Shown here: positions 13,901-28,900 of the stretch, one piece after another
Numbering within the stretch: the stretch's first letter is position 1
Layout: the number at the start of each line of letters is the position of its first letter
Origin: Owenia fusiformis
Lineage: Eukaryota; Annelida; Polychaeta; Sabellida; Oweniidae
Length of the DNA stretch: 64,000 bases
Assembly (NCBI GenBank): GCA_903813345.2
Contig: CAIIXF020000009.1
Location: 18,317,759 to 18,381,758, forward strand
Direction: 5' to 3'
Program-made: the position numbers and the translations under genes
The notes under the pieces: generated by a model
Databases searched by the model: none
Told to the model about the DNA's origin: nothing
The model's input: the letters and a program-made list of their open reading frames with translations, nothing else

Positions 13901-16900
13901 TTGGATAGAGGCTAGAATTATTTCGAACATGAAGAGTATGGACAAGATCACACTCTAGTGAAGGGTAGCTAGTGGGTTACACTGTCTTAGAAGCTATCAA
14001 TCTTGAATACAGAAATGAACAAAATGTTAGATGTTGATGTAAATGAAGCAAACCGGTCATGGGTGAAATTTACTCTTTCTTCGCCCAAAAACCGATGAAA
14101 AGAAGTATTGATTTAGGTCCTCCAGTGAATATCCTTGATTAGGTAACCAATTCATTACTTTGCTCATGATACAATCCACTGAATAAATGAATATAAATGG
14201 TTAATCTATAAGTAAGAGCATCTATTTAGAGCTTAACTGGGGGAGGGGGCATTGACTAGTCTGGTAATTTGGGTACTGTATTGAGAAAATATTGTCATAT
14301 CATACAAAATTTATATTTTCCATAGTTATACCATGAGGACTATTTTATTTCTTTATATATCAACGATATCCTGATCATTGACCAAAAATGTGGGTATATA
14401 GGGTTGGCCTATCCCATTCCATCCCAAAGATCCCAGGAATTAGGCAGTTTCAGGGAAACTATGACATGTTTAATGGATATATATCTACATGTACATGTAT
14501 ATGAGGATTGTCATCAACTTCAGGATTACCAATCAATCAAGTATCCTCATACCAGAATGTTTGTTAATAGGAGTATTTATTTGGCAGCTTGATTGATGAG
14601 GTGAACAGTTTGCCAAAGGAATTCCATCAGCGGTCAATTCCCATTTGTATCTATTAGATGTAGTTATGTTTGGCCCAAAGGTATAAGAAAAAATAAAATC
14701 TCATTATGTTAAGTAACATGACTTTTTTCCATTCTCACAATTGATTTCGAAAAAAAAGCGTTTAAGGCTGAGGAATGGTCAGGGCATCGGGGCAATACCT
14801 ACAATGAATCAATCTATCTTTTTTTGTTTTTATTCCTAATCTATCGTTCATTTATAACTGAAATTTCTTTATGTATATTGGTCTTTGATTGCGGTATGTT
14901 AATTAAAGATGAATAAACACAAGGAGTTCATATGTCTTGAACTCGCGACACACTGCCTAGCTTGGCTTGTTCGCACTCTAAACCGCTCGGCCAACTCGAC
15001 AGCCCCAAAAAAGGTTGTTTCATCAGCCAATCTGACCAGAGGGAGCAAGGGTTTAGAGAACAGAGATAATGAGGAGGGGTTTCAGTAAATGGGTTTTAAC
15101 ATAAGGGCTTGATAAAAGACTATTAATCCCATAGATAGTATCGTGTATATATACAGAATTTGTTGATGTATCATCATACCACTATCTTATTCAGTATTGC
15201 TGAAGGGTGTGGATCAATTTCAACATTCTTTCACTTTATATGCATATCTTTCCCTGGAAATAATACAGAAAAACAAACAATTAACACAAAAAGCTATGTT
15301 ACAACCCTCTCTACAATACTTACATTACTTTTACATTTGTGAGATTTTGCTTCTAAAAGGAGTGCTTTGTCCAGATAGGAGGGGCAGTTCTAAAAATCAA
15401 GAGGGAGCAAGAGAGAGGAGGCACCAAAGTGCTAATAAATAGTTATGCCCCAAATTTTGAAAATTTCTTAAAAAAATTAGGCACTAAGTTAAAAAGTGAT
15501 GCCCATTTATGTCAGTTTCTTAATCTAAATTAGTCAGGTTATATTGGAAGGAGCAGATTTTGGGGCAGAAGGAGCAGAAAGGTGGGGTCATTGACTAAAT
15601 AGAATGGGACAGGGTGAATGGCTGGGATCTTTTAATTACTATAGGTACAAATATGTATCAAGCTTTATTTACAATTTTACATTCCCTCTTCAACATTTAT
15701 ACCTGAGAAGGAAAATAAGGGTATGATGAATGGGATTAAAGACTCAATTCTAGTTTTAATCTTATAGCCAACTTGCAGAGTCAGTTATTCTATTAATTAT
15801 TCAAAGAATCCCATAAAGGCCTTCCACACATTGACTTGATTACCTATGTTCTTCTGAGATTTATCACTTGCTCTTGGTTCATTTATTTCTTATTCCCATG
15901 TATATAGAATACTTGTACATGTATATAGGAATCACAAGTAGGAACATTTAAAAATTCATGGCAGAGTTTTGTTGCCATTGGTTTAAAGTAATAATGAACT
16001 AAGGGACACTGTCAACTTTTAGATGTCTATGCAGGACCACAAACATTAGAAAGGGAGGGAGTAAAAGTTTTGTCACAAAACATTGATTTTAAAGATTAAA
16101 GCTCCTTTAGTTTGAAAGATGCACATTTTGGGAATCAATTAGGTCATTCTGAAAAGTGAGGAATCACATATAGTAATAATATTCAAATTTTAAAATATTG
16201 ACATTATCCGTTACCCCCATGTGATTCTAACAACATTTAACAAGTTTGAAGGGTGTTTATGATAACTCCTACCTTCCCGGAAAAACAGGTAGCCCTTAAC
16301 CACATGTCAAGAAGTTCTTATATACATTCTTGGAAATGTATTAGTCACAGATATAGGTGTAATTTAATATAAATTGTAAAGAACTGCACTTAAAGATGTA
16401 ACAAAAGTTTAAGATGACTTGAAAGTAACTTCCAACATAATTTGATTTTTTCTTTAAAGAGAGGTAGTTCTAAGTTATGGGCATGAAAGTTACATTTCTG
16501 ACTTTATTTCATGATAATTTTTTGATCCTTGGGGTTATTAGACAATAATTTGAAAAATGGACATCTCCTAAAAAGATTGAGAATTCTAGCAAAGGAAAAA
16601 ACACCTTCACTTCTCTGAACAATTAGTCTTTTATTTTAGCAGGAATTAAATCTGGAGGTTGTTTACATATTCAGACAGGTTGTGTATTTTTCATTTCTTG
16701 TATGTCAGCAATTTATAATTTGATTGAAAATTATGTTTGTTTGATGTTTTGTTTCTGTCTATAATTAAAATCAAAATTATGTGATTGTATATTGGATAGC
16801 TGCTCTTTGAAATGGGCAAATGTTATTTTCACAAATATCATTTGTGATTTATCTTATTTATTAAGATTGGTTTATCTTTCCTTTTCAAACATTTCTTCTT

Positions 16901-19900
16901 CTCTCTGGAAAACTAATAGATAGATAGAGGGCGAGGGGTGGGGATGGTTAAACAAACCCACATTTCAGTAATATCATCCCTTTTCATATGCAATATAATA
17001 ATATTGTGTTGAAAACATATTACATACATAGTAAGATAATGATGAATGAGGCTATTTACTAACACCATTCCACAACTAATTAGTTTGAAGTTAAAGTTCT
17101 GCTTTATGTTCAACTGAACTTGGCCTTCAGGTATTTTCACATGTTAAGACCTACCTGTAACTAAACATTGCCGTACCACCATGGTTAAAGTACAAATATA
17201 GTAAAAAGTGGAATTATAGAGAAATGAAAAAATCATATATGGTTTGAGGTAGACATTCGGAATTATACAGAAATCTAAGAAAATAATTCTCCCATCAATA
17301 GTTTGATTATGCTTCTTTAAAACATGTTCATCTTTAAAATGAGCTACATCTACACATTTTTTGTTTAGTTGAAAATTGAATGGTTTTATGGTTATGGTTG
17401 TATTATAGAATTCAATGCAAGGGTATAAGAAATAAATGTGATATTATATTTTTAGATTTCAAGATACTTAGTTTTACATAAATTGTATATGGTAATACTA
17501 ATAGATTGGAAAAAGTATAACTATAATTCATATTTTTCTTCATTACAGAGCATTAAGACTTCAACTTCTATGTCATTTATAAAGATTGCCTATTATTTCA
17601 GCCAAGCAACTGACATTTCGTTATGTGGCCTTTCCTTGAAATTATTAGGTTTACTTTGTCACCTTGCCAGGTAATCTCCATAGAACATGTCCTGAATATT
17701 AATTCTTGCGGATATACAGTGGGAGTTGTTCCAAATGTTATCACATTGAGATGTTCCAGAAATTTACAAGAAAATCAAAATTCAGCCATTTTCTCAAAAA
17801 GGAATACAAAGAAATTGTTGATTTCAGTTAATTTCCTTGAACCATGATTTAAGCGTCATACCTTTTCACTCGTATACTTGCAGTTCATCAATTTGTGGTT
17901 TAATTTTAGGATGAAGAGGCTACATTTTTGAATGGACTACCTATGTTTCAAATGTCAATGGACATGCATATTTCATGCTTAAAAATATGAATTAAGGTCA
18001 GATTTTCTGGCTTTATATATAATTTAGAATGCTTGTTTCACACCTGCTTGTCCATGTACTTTAATCCTTGTTTATTTCACTCTGTTTCACTCTATTTTGT
18101 TTTGTAAAACATGACTTCCTTTATATTTATTTACATTATGGCTATCGTGGTCAGGTGAATCAATGGCCCCTGGCTTGGATTCATCATTAGATAGAACTTC
18201 TAATTAATTAAAAGTTCAAACAAAGTGTAGTAGGTGATAAATGTGCCCTGTTGTTTTCCTAAATTAAGTGAATAATATCCATAACTGCCTTTTGGCCTTG
18301 ACTTATATAATACATCATGTTAATACCAGATTCTAGTTGGTGGGTGGTACAAATTCTGCTAATTAAACATTATGAAAACCATTTTTTAAATTATTATTTT
18401 ATGGAAACTATTCTTTGTTTCCCTTTTTGTTACAAAAGTGGGTTGATTTTATTTTGAATTTTGAGAACCTCTCAGAAAGAAATGCCTTGAGAATAAATTA
18501 TTAGAAAACTAAACTTGTGGAATACCTGAATTTGTTGAGTCAACATTATATTGATCCAGATTTTGTTGTCGAAATCAGACTTATAGTTGAAGTCTGTTTT
18601 GAAACTGACCAGTTGTTTTAAATCTTAAAAGTATTTTATTCATGAATCTCAATTATGGTACAGAAATACCTTTCCATGTTTTAACCTAAACAAACTATAT
18701 ACTAGGTGTACATTTCTGCCCAAATTGGAAGTCACATGACCCAACGCCTACCCATGTCTAAATGCTAAAAGACCTCATTTTTATTTAGGTTGTCTGTCTC
18801 TGACTACTATCTCTGACTTATACTGTATGTACAGTTATCATAATTAATTTATTTATTTCTCACCAAAGGCTCTTTCCTCTGGATTTCTCATAAAATATGT
18901 CGTTCATTGGCATCATATGGAACAGCAGCAAATTATCACATTAGGCCGATAATTGTATTTATACAGGAAAAAATAAATAGACACCAAAAACATCTGTCTG
19001 GGGTGTTTCACATAATAACTTCACATAAATGAACCTTGTGTTTTTTCATGGGTACTCCAAAAACACTAAAATAAGCATACAAGATGAATTTTTTCTCACA
19101 AGACCACCATTTACATCCCATAGGACTTTCTGGTAGAAATCGCCAGTGAAAATGTAATTGAATATATTATCACTGCTCTTATCAGTAGAGACATTCACTT
19201 ACCTAATACATCAAATACAGTTGCAGAATATGATGGGTATATTTCAGTTCTAATGTGTTTTCTATTGCTATGGTCACAAATACTGATCGAATTAAGTATT
19301 TCTCCTATCTTTATATCAAGTCTCTGTATTACTTCTCTTTTTCAAGAGAGATATTAAAGGAGGGGGACAATAAACTTGCATCAAAACTTTGTATCTCCAC
19401 CCCCTCTTCTCTCTTACTCAGGGTCAGACAGAGATATAACATTAGACTGTATCATTCATGTATCAGATACATTAGATTCTACACGGAAATGAAGGAACTA
19501 AAAAATCTCTGTGTCAGATTTGGAGATATAGCTGCAACAAAAAATGGTTTTAATACTAGGAAGGATTTGAAAAGTGAAAAATATGATTCGTAAATTGTAG
19601 ATAAAAGTGATATCTCATCTCTTGCTGAACTAGGTAACTGTGGATATTATATGAATCAGTCATCTAAGTTTAGATATAATTGGTTAATTCAGCTACATTA
19701 TAATGATAGGGCTGCCATGGGCCACATTATCTCATACGTATATATAGAAACAAACATTAAAACTGTGGACAAACATGAAATGACACGGAATGACAGATGA
19801 TTTAGAATTTCTAGTTCTGTAAAATAAAGATGCCATTGAATGACAAGTACTGTAGTATGTCAAGTATTGTAGAATTTCAAGTACTGTAAAATGACAGGTA

Positions 19901-22900
19901 CCATTGAATAACAAGCACTCTAGAATGACAAGTATTTTGGGATGACTAGTATTGTGGAATGACAAGTATTGTAGAATGACTAGTATTGTGAAATGACAAG
20001 TATTGTGGAATGACAAGTATTGTGAAATGACAAGTATTGTGAAATGACAAGTATTGTGGAATGACAAGTATTGTGGGATGACAAGTATTGTGAAATGACA
20101 AGTATTGTGGAATGACATGTAACAACTGATGTTCAACTCATATATTTCTAGAAGGCAAAAATACAGTATGATGCAGACCACAAAAGCTCAAACTATCATT
20201 TGCGATATTTGCATGTGGCAGTTACCTGATTGGGTATACCTTTAGACACATGTAATATTCATTTCAAAAAATAATATTGCATATTATATAACATATTACT
20301 CATAATAGGGCAATAATTGATGATATATATATGCTGGATCCACATACACAGTCTGATTTACTGCAATTACATTATATACTGGACGAATATGAACCTTTTT
20401 GGAGTGAGCCTGACATATTGTTTTGAATAAATAGATATTACATCGTTAAAAGCTACTTATTGCCTGTAATTGATACAGCTCAAGTGAACCTACTACTGAG
20501 TTTTGAAGGATTGTGTAACTAGTGGAAAAAAGTACAGCTTTCTTCTTTATAGAACATGCAAGTTAGAACAACATTTATACTCTCAATCTGGATATAGTGT
20601 TATTTTATGGATTAAAATGGCTTAGGAGGATTCAAGTAACTTATCGTGTGCTGGAGGTGTAATGGTGGATATACCCCCTCAAGGTTGTTCATGGCACGTC
20701 GGGCAGTAGCCCGCATACACAGGTTGCGTAAAAGTTATTGGGCACCAGGATGCCTCTGTGCTGCTAGGTCTTTGGAGCTTTTACATGAGGTACATAATAA
20801 TACACGATATATTGAAATCTTTAATTCGCTATTGTAGACTTGCATCAAGTCCCGGTCTCCCTATCCTTATGTTGCTAACTTCCTAATAGGGGTAAGGCAT
20901 GTGATAGGTTACAAGGGCCTGAAACAAGATTGTAATACCACACATCTATTCATTGAAGTTCATTTGATTCTTTTTTACCTTACAATCAACATATTAATAG
21001 ATATTAGCTATTAGATATATATTTAAATTACAATGATATACATGTATAGGAAATATAAAGCAGAAAGGTTTGACAAAATTCTGGACATGGTGAAATTCTG
21101 TAACATTTAATTTTGCAAGTTGTATAAAAATAGATGTTTTACTCATTATAGATGTCAGGCATGTATCTAGGTAAACTCTGAAAACTTGGATACAAAAGGT
21201 TCCTGTTCTTTGGTTTTTAAATTCAACTTACATAAAGATAGGAAATACAAGGAATGAAAGAATTGGCATAACTCCACTCTTAAAATGATAAACAATGCAA
21301 AAAGCTGTCAAGCTATGAATATTTAGAATAAGGAAAATCAGATTTTGTGAAGGTTCTCTGCTGCTCGATCATCATTTGTTTATTTCTGTCTTTCTGATTT
21401 GAGAAGGAAGGAAATGCCAATGTTTATCATGATGACTTGATAGCTGTATAATGTAGATCCTGTAAATTATCAATGCATTGTTCTAACAGAGGCTTCTAGT
21501 TGGAGATGTAGCATTTAAAGAAGCGAAATTAACTATTAAAAAGGGAGGTCTTTCATTGCCTGGTGAGATCTTGTTCATTTGAAAGGTCAGAGGTGCAGAA
21601 ATTGGGATGTCGAAAGTAGAGTAGTTTTGGGATTTACTCTTAACAGAAACAGAGGTAGAAGGCAACTCTTCCCAAGACGTTGCTATAATCAGTGTCTTGT
21701 CATTTCTATGCTAATTTCCATATTTTTATTAAAGTGTGAAACCTTGTAGATCAAGCTCATCTCTAGTTCCAGATTCAGTAATGTCATAGAAACATTGTCA
21801 GTAATCTGTATCGCAAACCCTCTAGTTATTGGCATATTATATATTGGTTGCAGAATATTATCTGTTCATTATGCTCCAAATCTATCACTACGATACTCAA
21901 GTGTTTTTACCAGCCAATTAAACACCTTAAAATAGCAAGATGTTATCTAAAACAGAGGTTAGACGTAAGGCCAAGACAGCTTGAATGAGCAACAACTTTG
22001 CACCTTATGCATCTGTTTGGAGCAACTGGTCTATGCTTAAAACATCTCTACTCATGCCAATTCCACTCCATTTCTCTTCATGATTTGAATGAAAATTTCG
22101 ATTTTTGCCATTTTTGTATTAATTTAGCATGGAACAAATGCCTGGTTACTTTACTCCTCTCAAATTAACTCTCATTCTATCGTCTCATTAAAAGGATGCA
22201 ATTTTGATATTTTATTTATTGGAAATATTACCATAAGATGTGAGCCAGTAAATATTGTATTTTTGCATCTTTCATCAAACAGTTGCATCGTATATAACTG
22301 GAGTAAGCTACAATATATCAGGGACTTTCAGGGTGCCTCTATGTTTGCGAATAGGTTGCATAACAAATTTTGAAAAATTAAGGCCCATTTTTGATAAATT
22401 GGCCAAAAAAGTCCAAATTATGCCCAAAAAGGCCCATTATTTTGAGGCCCTACAAAATCTGGGGGCCCAAAAACTAAAAATGTTTTCTGGGCCACTAAAG
22501 GGGGGGGGGGCGGATCCACCACTGAATCAGTTCTATATTTACCCTGTAACCTATTTTCACAACTGAATTATACATGCAGCCCTATTTTTGGTGACCCCCA
22601 GGCAAAATCTTGCAAGTGGGTTTTCCGAGTGCGCGGAAGAAGATCACACTGGAAAGTGAGTTTGTAGATTTGTTGATGGTACTTAAAAACTATGATGGTA
22701 CTTAGTCTTCAAGCCTCAAGTTTTTGAAAGTACACATCTTCATACCTAGAGAGATCAAGATTGATTTGTTGATGATTCTACGTCTCATGACCCGATATAA
22801 TACCATGTTTATGTACATCTGTGTTTTGTTGTGTGTGTGTATTAAACAAAAACATACTACCTACAAATGTTCACCTGAAGATAGCCAGAAGATAGAAGTA

Positions 22901-25900
22901 TCTGACCAGGTACTAATGAACATCCGATGGCCCATCTGATAAATTGATAGATTAAAAGTGATTGCAGCAATAACATGCTTCTCTGGTCAGTTTTTGGTCT
23001 TGCAGTATTACCCTTTTTATAGCTCATTTTCACTTCTCAAAAAGACATTTGTCCATGGTAGCATTTAGGCATGAATTGCATCTCTGGAGCACCCCCCCCC
23101 CCTTCCTCTATAATCATCTTTACCCATTTGTGGATATGAAGTTTATAAGGGGAAACTTGCATTGTGGGATCCAAAGTGTCTACTATCCTTTGGAATAGAC
23201 CTTTAGATAATGGGAGACTCCGATAAATCAGAATGGGAGACCTGGGTGGTGTTTCAACATATGTTTCTCTTTCACTCTAAGAAAATACATGACAAAACAT
23301 TGAAAGTATTACCTAATAGGTGAGTTTTCTTCATCAAGATGATGAAATTCTGAAAATAATGAAGATATCATCATTCTCTTGGATCTACAGGCAGTACTAT
23401 CCCTTTCACAAGCTTTGGATGAAGAGAGACTCATTGATATCATCGTAATAGTATGACACCTATTGGCCAAATATATGGTTAAAATCAACTTCTGTTTCCG
23501 GCATGTTATGTGGTTGTGTTAATTATGGTATTAATCCTTAGGCTTTACAATTTTAATTGACTATTTTAGTAAAATTGAAGAATATTTATTTTTTACTGTA
23601 TTCTAAATGTGGCTTGAAGAAGAATTACAAATAAGATTGAATAGGTGGCTTTTATAGTTTGGTGTCCATATCAAATTTTCTACTTTTCCTTTTAAATTAT
23701 CATTGGAAGTTGTTCATTGGTGTTGTTGATTTGATGAACCTTATCTTGTGATTATGGATATAATATTGTCTTGCACCTTCATTTATCATTACATGTGGAG
23801 ATATATTATGACAATTTACTGACTGATAGTGTCTGACCATCTGCTTAGTACATCATCTTCTATCACACATTACATAGCACCTACCTTCCCAAGATAGTTC
23901 AAGTCCTCATAATCAATAGCTTATCTTTACAATTTAACTCTAGTTTATGGTTTTCTCGATTTAAGTACCTTCAAACAGAGTTGTAACTTTATGTAGGTTC
24001 TCATGATTTCTCCATTATTCCTCTGATTTTCTGAACAACATTTTTTGCATGGGGCTACCTCATGGCAAGTCTGGGGCACCTTATCTGCAACAATTATCAT
24101 CATGGGATCTTTTATTTTTCAAGATATTTCATTGTATGGTCATCTGAAGTTATAATTTTGTTGTATTTTTGCTATTGGCTATCAATAATCAGTGATTTAT
24201 TAAGGTGTGGGGCCCCTAATCAGGATATACTGGAGCGATTAATGTTATGTACATGTATATAGGATGGATCAGAATTCCTATTTGAACATTTGCATAGTCT
24301 TTTTGTGAAACACAATGATTTGAATTTTATTTATTGTTTATCTTTAACTTTATTCATGTTATGAAATTGTGAAAATAAAGACATTTTGGCACATTATGTA
24401 GCCTTATGCCCCGGGCCTTATGTACACCCATCAAGGATGTTCATATACCAGTGTAAGGAAACAAGCCATTGAATGTCTTGAAATATCTAAACTGGATATC
24501 TCATATTTACTGAGGTGAATCTAATAATTGGGAAAATAGGTGTTTTCTCAATGAAGTTTACATCTTCTAACAAAGAGCCATTGTATTCTATTGGCCAGGC
24601 GGTTTAAACTTTGAGATTGGTGCATCACTCTATGTATATACAGTAAAACCTGTCTTAGTGAACACCTCTCTCTAGTGAACACCTGTCCCTAGTGGACACC
24701 CTTCCTACGCACATAGTCCACTGACTTCTGTATAAATTACCTTCTCTCTAGTGAACACCTACCTACAGTGAACGTTTTTTCTTGGCAAAAAAATGTTCAC
24801 TATACACAAGTTTTACTGTATAGACCATGAAGTATTTTTATTCCAGAATATTTCAGTTTATCATATAATCCATTCTCAAATATTATCACCTCAAAGTAAT
24901 GAATGAATTTGTGAGGCTTAGAATGTGAATTTCAATAGAAAGCAAGTGTAGAGGGTATTGGTACTCTTGTGCCTCAGTTGATCCTTATTTCATCTTCAGC
25001 AGAGAATAACAGAATCCCAAACTGAAGCCTCTGCAAATACAAAGGGGAATACACCTTGGCCTGTATTTGATCTCACTACTTATATTCTGGGTATCTGTGT
25101 CAATTGTTAGTATAATCTGACCAGTGTTCTGCTGGGATAAAAATAAACAGTTCTACTTCAGACAAAATATTGGCACTATGGGGTCATAAACACTTGTCAT
25201 TTGCTTTGATATTGACAACACATCTGGTTCTAGTATGAAAGTCTTCATATATCATGTTTTATCTATCTAAATGGATTATTGGTGTCATTTTCAAGCTTTA
25301 TTTTCAAACTGAAATGGGAGCTTCATACCAAGATTCAAACTTTATCTGATTTTGCTATTTGAATGTTGCCGAAATGTCTTTGATGATCTGGCCCTACTGT
25401 TCAAACTATTATCCATGTACAGCATTTTCAAATATGTTGTTTTGATTCTTGTAATGACCAGAAAAAGTGTTCATGATTTACAAACATAATCCTACTAACC
25501 CAAAATATGATTGTAATTACAGTTTTTATGTGAAAAATATATAGTAAAATGATAAGTAAAATAAGTGCATATAAGGTGTGAATTCATTATCCTCATTCTT
25601 TGGCAAAAATTTAACAAAAACAGGGAAATTCTTCAAAACATTAAGGATGGTAATATTCTTCTAGTTTTATCACACATCCAGTTGTTATGTAAGACCAATA
25701 TTCTTGAGAACTATTTGGAATGGTGGTGAGACTCCAGATATGAAATGTTGTAATCCAGAGTTTATTTGTGTTTTCTCTGTATCAGTGCTCATTAGGTGCA
25801 CATCCCTTATATAAGTTTAATCCAGACCATGCTCATTTCACAGTTTCATTAAATAAATATGAACTAAGTAGTTGATTTTCTGACATGCTTCTGCACTACA

Positions 25901-28900
25901 AAATGTGTATCTTTATTTCATTAGTTGCTAATTATTCTAAACTTTCTGTATGAATGAAAAAGTATGATTACCACAAAGTTTTATACTTGGGATAACACAA
26001 ATCTGGTGTTAACTTTCTGAGCCAGAACCTCTGTTTCATAACTACTGTCTTCGTTCCAAATATCTCAATATTGGTGGTCTTGTATTTTATCATGAAAATT
26101 TCATAATAAAATATTATTAAAATGTTGAGTATGGACATCAATGTATATAACCTGTTCCCTACTGTTTCTCTTTTGCCTTTGTTGGCTGAGGAAAATTAAA
26201 GCTTACATAGAAGTATTTTAGTTGGGGGCTTGTAATTTAGATGTTTCATCTCTGGAGGTGGTTTTATTGACAGACCTGTTGCTTCTGTACTTGATAGTAG
26301 AAATAAATTGACATTCAACATATTTATTTGTCTGGCTTACTAGACTGTGTCCTTCTCCTCAATATATTTCTTCTCTGCATATTTTATGGTACATGTAGTA
26401 AAAGTACTCTAGTTGTACCCCTCCCTCCCCCTACCCTGAACATTCATCGTATATTCGTTTTATTACTCTATACTAGAATAACCCACATTTTCTTTATCTG
26501 GGGCTTAGTTGGAAATATAAATACATTTAAGAATTTAATTGTTTTACTTCTTTGACTCAATAAACTTTGCTTCAAAATCAAGAGTATGTTTTTACGATTT
26601 CTTGTTTTTTATGTTGAGTACTTTCATTGTTGGAAACCAAGGCAATCATGACCAAAATCACATTCATGTTTTTGATTTTATTGCAAATATAATCAATAGT
26701 AGAATTTATTTCAACACAATGCATTTATCATTTTCAATTCATAGAATTGCCCTCCAGAAATTCCAAAGGATTTTTGACCGTTAGTTGACCTTAGTGCATG
26801 GCATATTAATAACTTATAATAATGACCTCTGTTTGGAGACCAGGAAATGTTTTCTTTGTCTTATAATGACATTCTGATGCTCATCACATTTTTCTATCGT
26901 ACTAGAAACATGACTGAGAAGAAGTGAGATGTCATGGTTTATCATGATGGCATAACGATGTATCAAAGCATGATCTTTGTTTGCACAGGGATGAAACATG
27001 AAAAATGTTGGCATACATGTAGAGGCCTACCCACCCTGAGACCACCTCACCTAGACCCAGTAATCAGATTCTTGAAAAGGGTTACAGTAGAATGAAATGA
27101 GGCAAACTTGAATAGGATGTTTAGGATAAATAGTTTGACAGGAAACACTTGTTTCTATTATTATTCTCTTAAGTTTTTGCCAAGTTATTAACAGTTTAGA
27201 AACTGACATCTTGTAGTTGCATAATGTGAAACAGTTATTCTCATGGTTCTTATCACTGATCTTTTGGGGTAGGATATCATACAATTTACATAAAATGCAT
27301 TTAATGTTATATATGTTTGACATTGTTCAATTGACTTGACATGCCATTAACATTTGCTTGACATTTAAAGGTGCAATTGTGATCTATAGGAAGCTATGAA
27401 TTTTGAAAGCCTATTTCATTAACTGTTTTATATGATGGTACAATAGCTATAGGGCTTTAATGGGTTCATTTGGTATGAAAGTTACATAAAATGAACCACC
27501 TAGAGGTGAAGTTTAGATGCTAGGATACCAACAAAATGTTTGATAATATTTTGAAATCTGGGTGGATTTCATAACAGTTTGGGCTTATATAGTTTCTAAC
27601 GCAAATTCTTCAAGATTTCACCAAAATACTTGACAGTGTTCCGACATATTTAACCTTTTGCTTGTACAGATATTCATTCAATACATTCATTTTTATGTAT
27701 TTTCCTCCCTTTTCTTGTATTTTGGTACTCAGAGAAAAGAACATGAGCTTAACAATGTTTTTATTTGTTCTTAACATAATACCTTGGATTATTCGGGTTC
27801 CAGGGAATGCTTTTAGAACAACACCTGCACAAATAATGCCCTAATGGTCATATTCTTTGCATAGAATTTAGTATGAATTGAGAGAAAGTAACAAGCAACT
27901 AAATGTTTATTTAGTTAACAATCTTAAATGTTTATAATAACACAAGGAAAATCATACACTTGATTAAATATGAAGAAACACAGATAAAAAATGCACAGGT
28001 AAAAATAGTTTTTCCTGAGATGAAAGATACTAAAAGAGTAAGTGAAAGGCCATATTGAAAATATTTAATGGATTGTATTATTGTTTAATCCAATGTAAAA
28101 TTGATATTTGAATCTTGCACTGGTTACTGTTATGAGCCAATCCCTATCTATGCCCCCCCCCCACAATTTCCAGTTAAAAACAGGTTAGGGGTTGCAAAAC
28201 ATGTTATCTTTGGGATGGGAATTTGAAATGACAGCATTTACTAAATTATGATATTGATATCTTTAGCTGGAGAGTTATTGCTAAGATCTTCAGTATTAAT
28301 TGCTGCATTTAGGAAACGGGCACAACAGGAATATGGTAATTTTGTAAACTGACACCCCTAATACCAGCCAATTAGACTTGTCTATAGATGAGTTAATTAG
28401 TCCATTGTGGATTAACAGGGAGGTTGTTATACACAAACCTTTCCTGTTCTTTCTCTCTTGTATTACACAATATATGAACTATTTAAGGTATATGAAAGAA
28501 ATTGTGTTTTCGTTAACAAAAAGTGAAAGAGTAATGTTTTGTAAAAATTCATCACTTTAATCATAAAATAATTACTATCTAAATGACCATAAACTTAATA
28601 TCTTATAGAATGTACTACATGTATTATCGCTCTAATTATTTCAATCAATTCGTCTCTTAATTTTGATTTAGGGGGCTAAGTTGTATTGTACAACTTAAAG
28701 TATGTTCTTTTATTCTTGTTTATTCCTCTCATTTCTACTCTATTTTTCATTTTAAACAATCCCATGATAATTTATTTACTTATTGGCAGTGTACTACTGC
28801 TTGGAGATTGTAATGTTATTAATATATTGCTCCACATGCAATAAACCCCAACTCTGCCTGGAGAGTGATATCAATATCGCCAGATTTGTTATTTAGCTGA

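Noticed and set aside
19255-19593. 112-codon open frame on the + strand
   Set aside because: No domain, no splice context and chance-level length.
19930-20118. CRISPR-like regular repeats
   Set aside because: The units are contiguous without spacers, and the DNA is from an animal nucleus.
19732-20181. 149-codon minus-strand open frame, the longest in the window
   Set aside because: It is the translation of the 17-bp minisatellite; a unit count divisible by three keeps it open.
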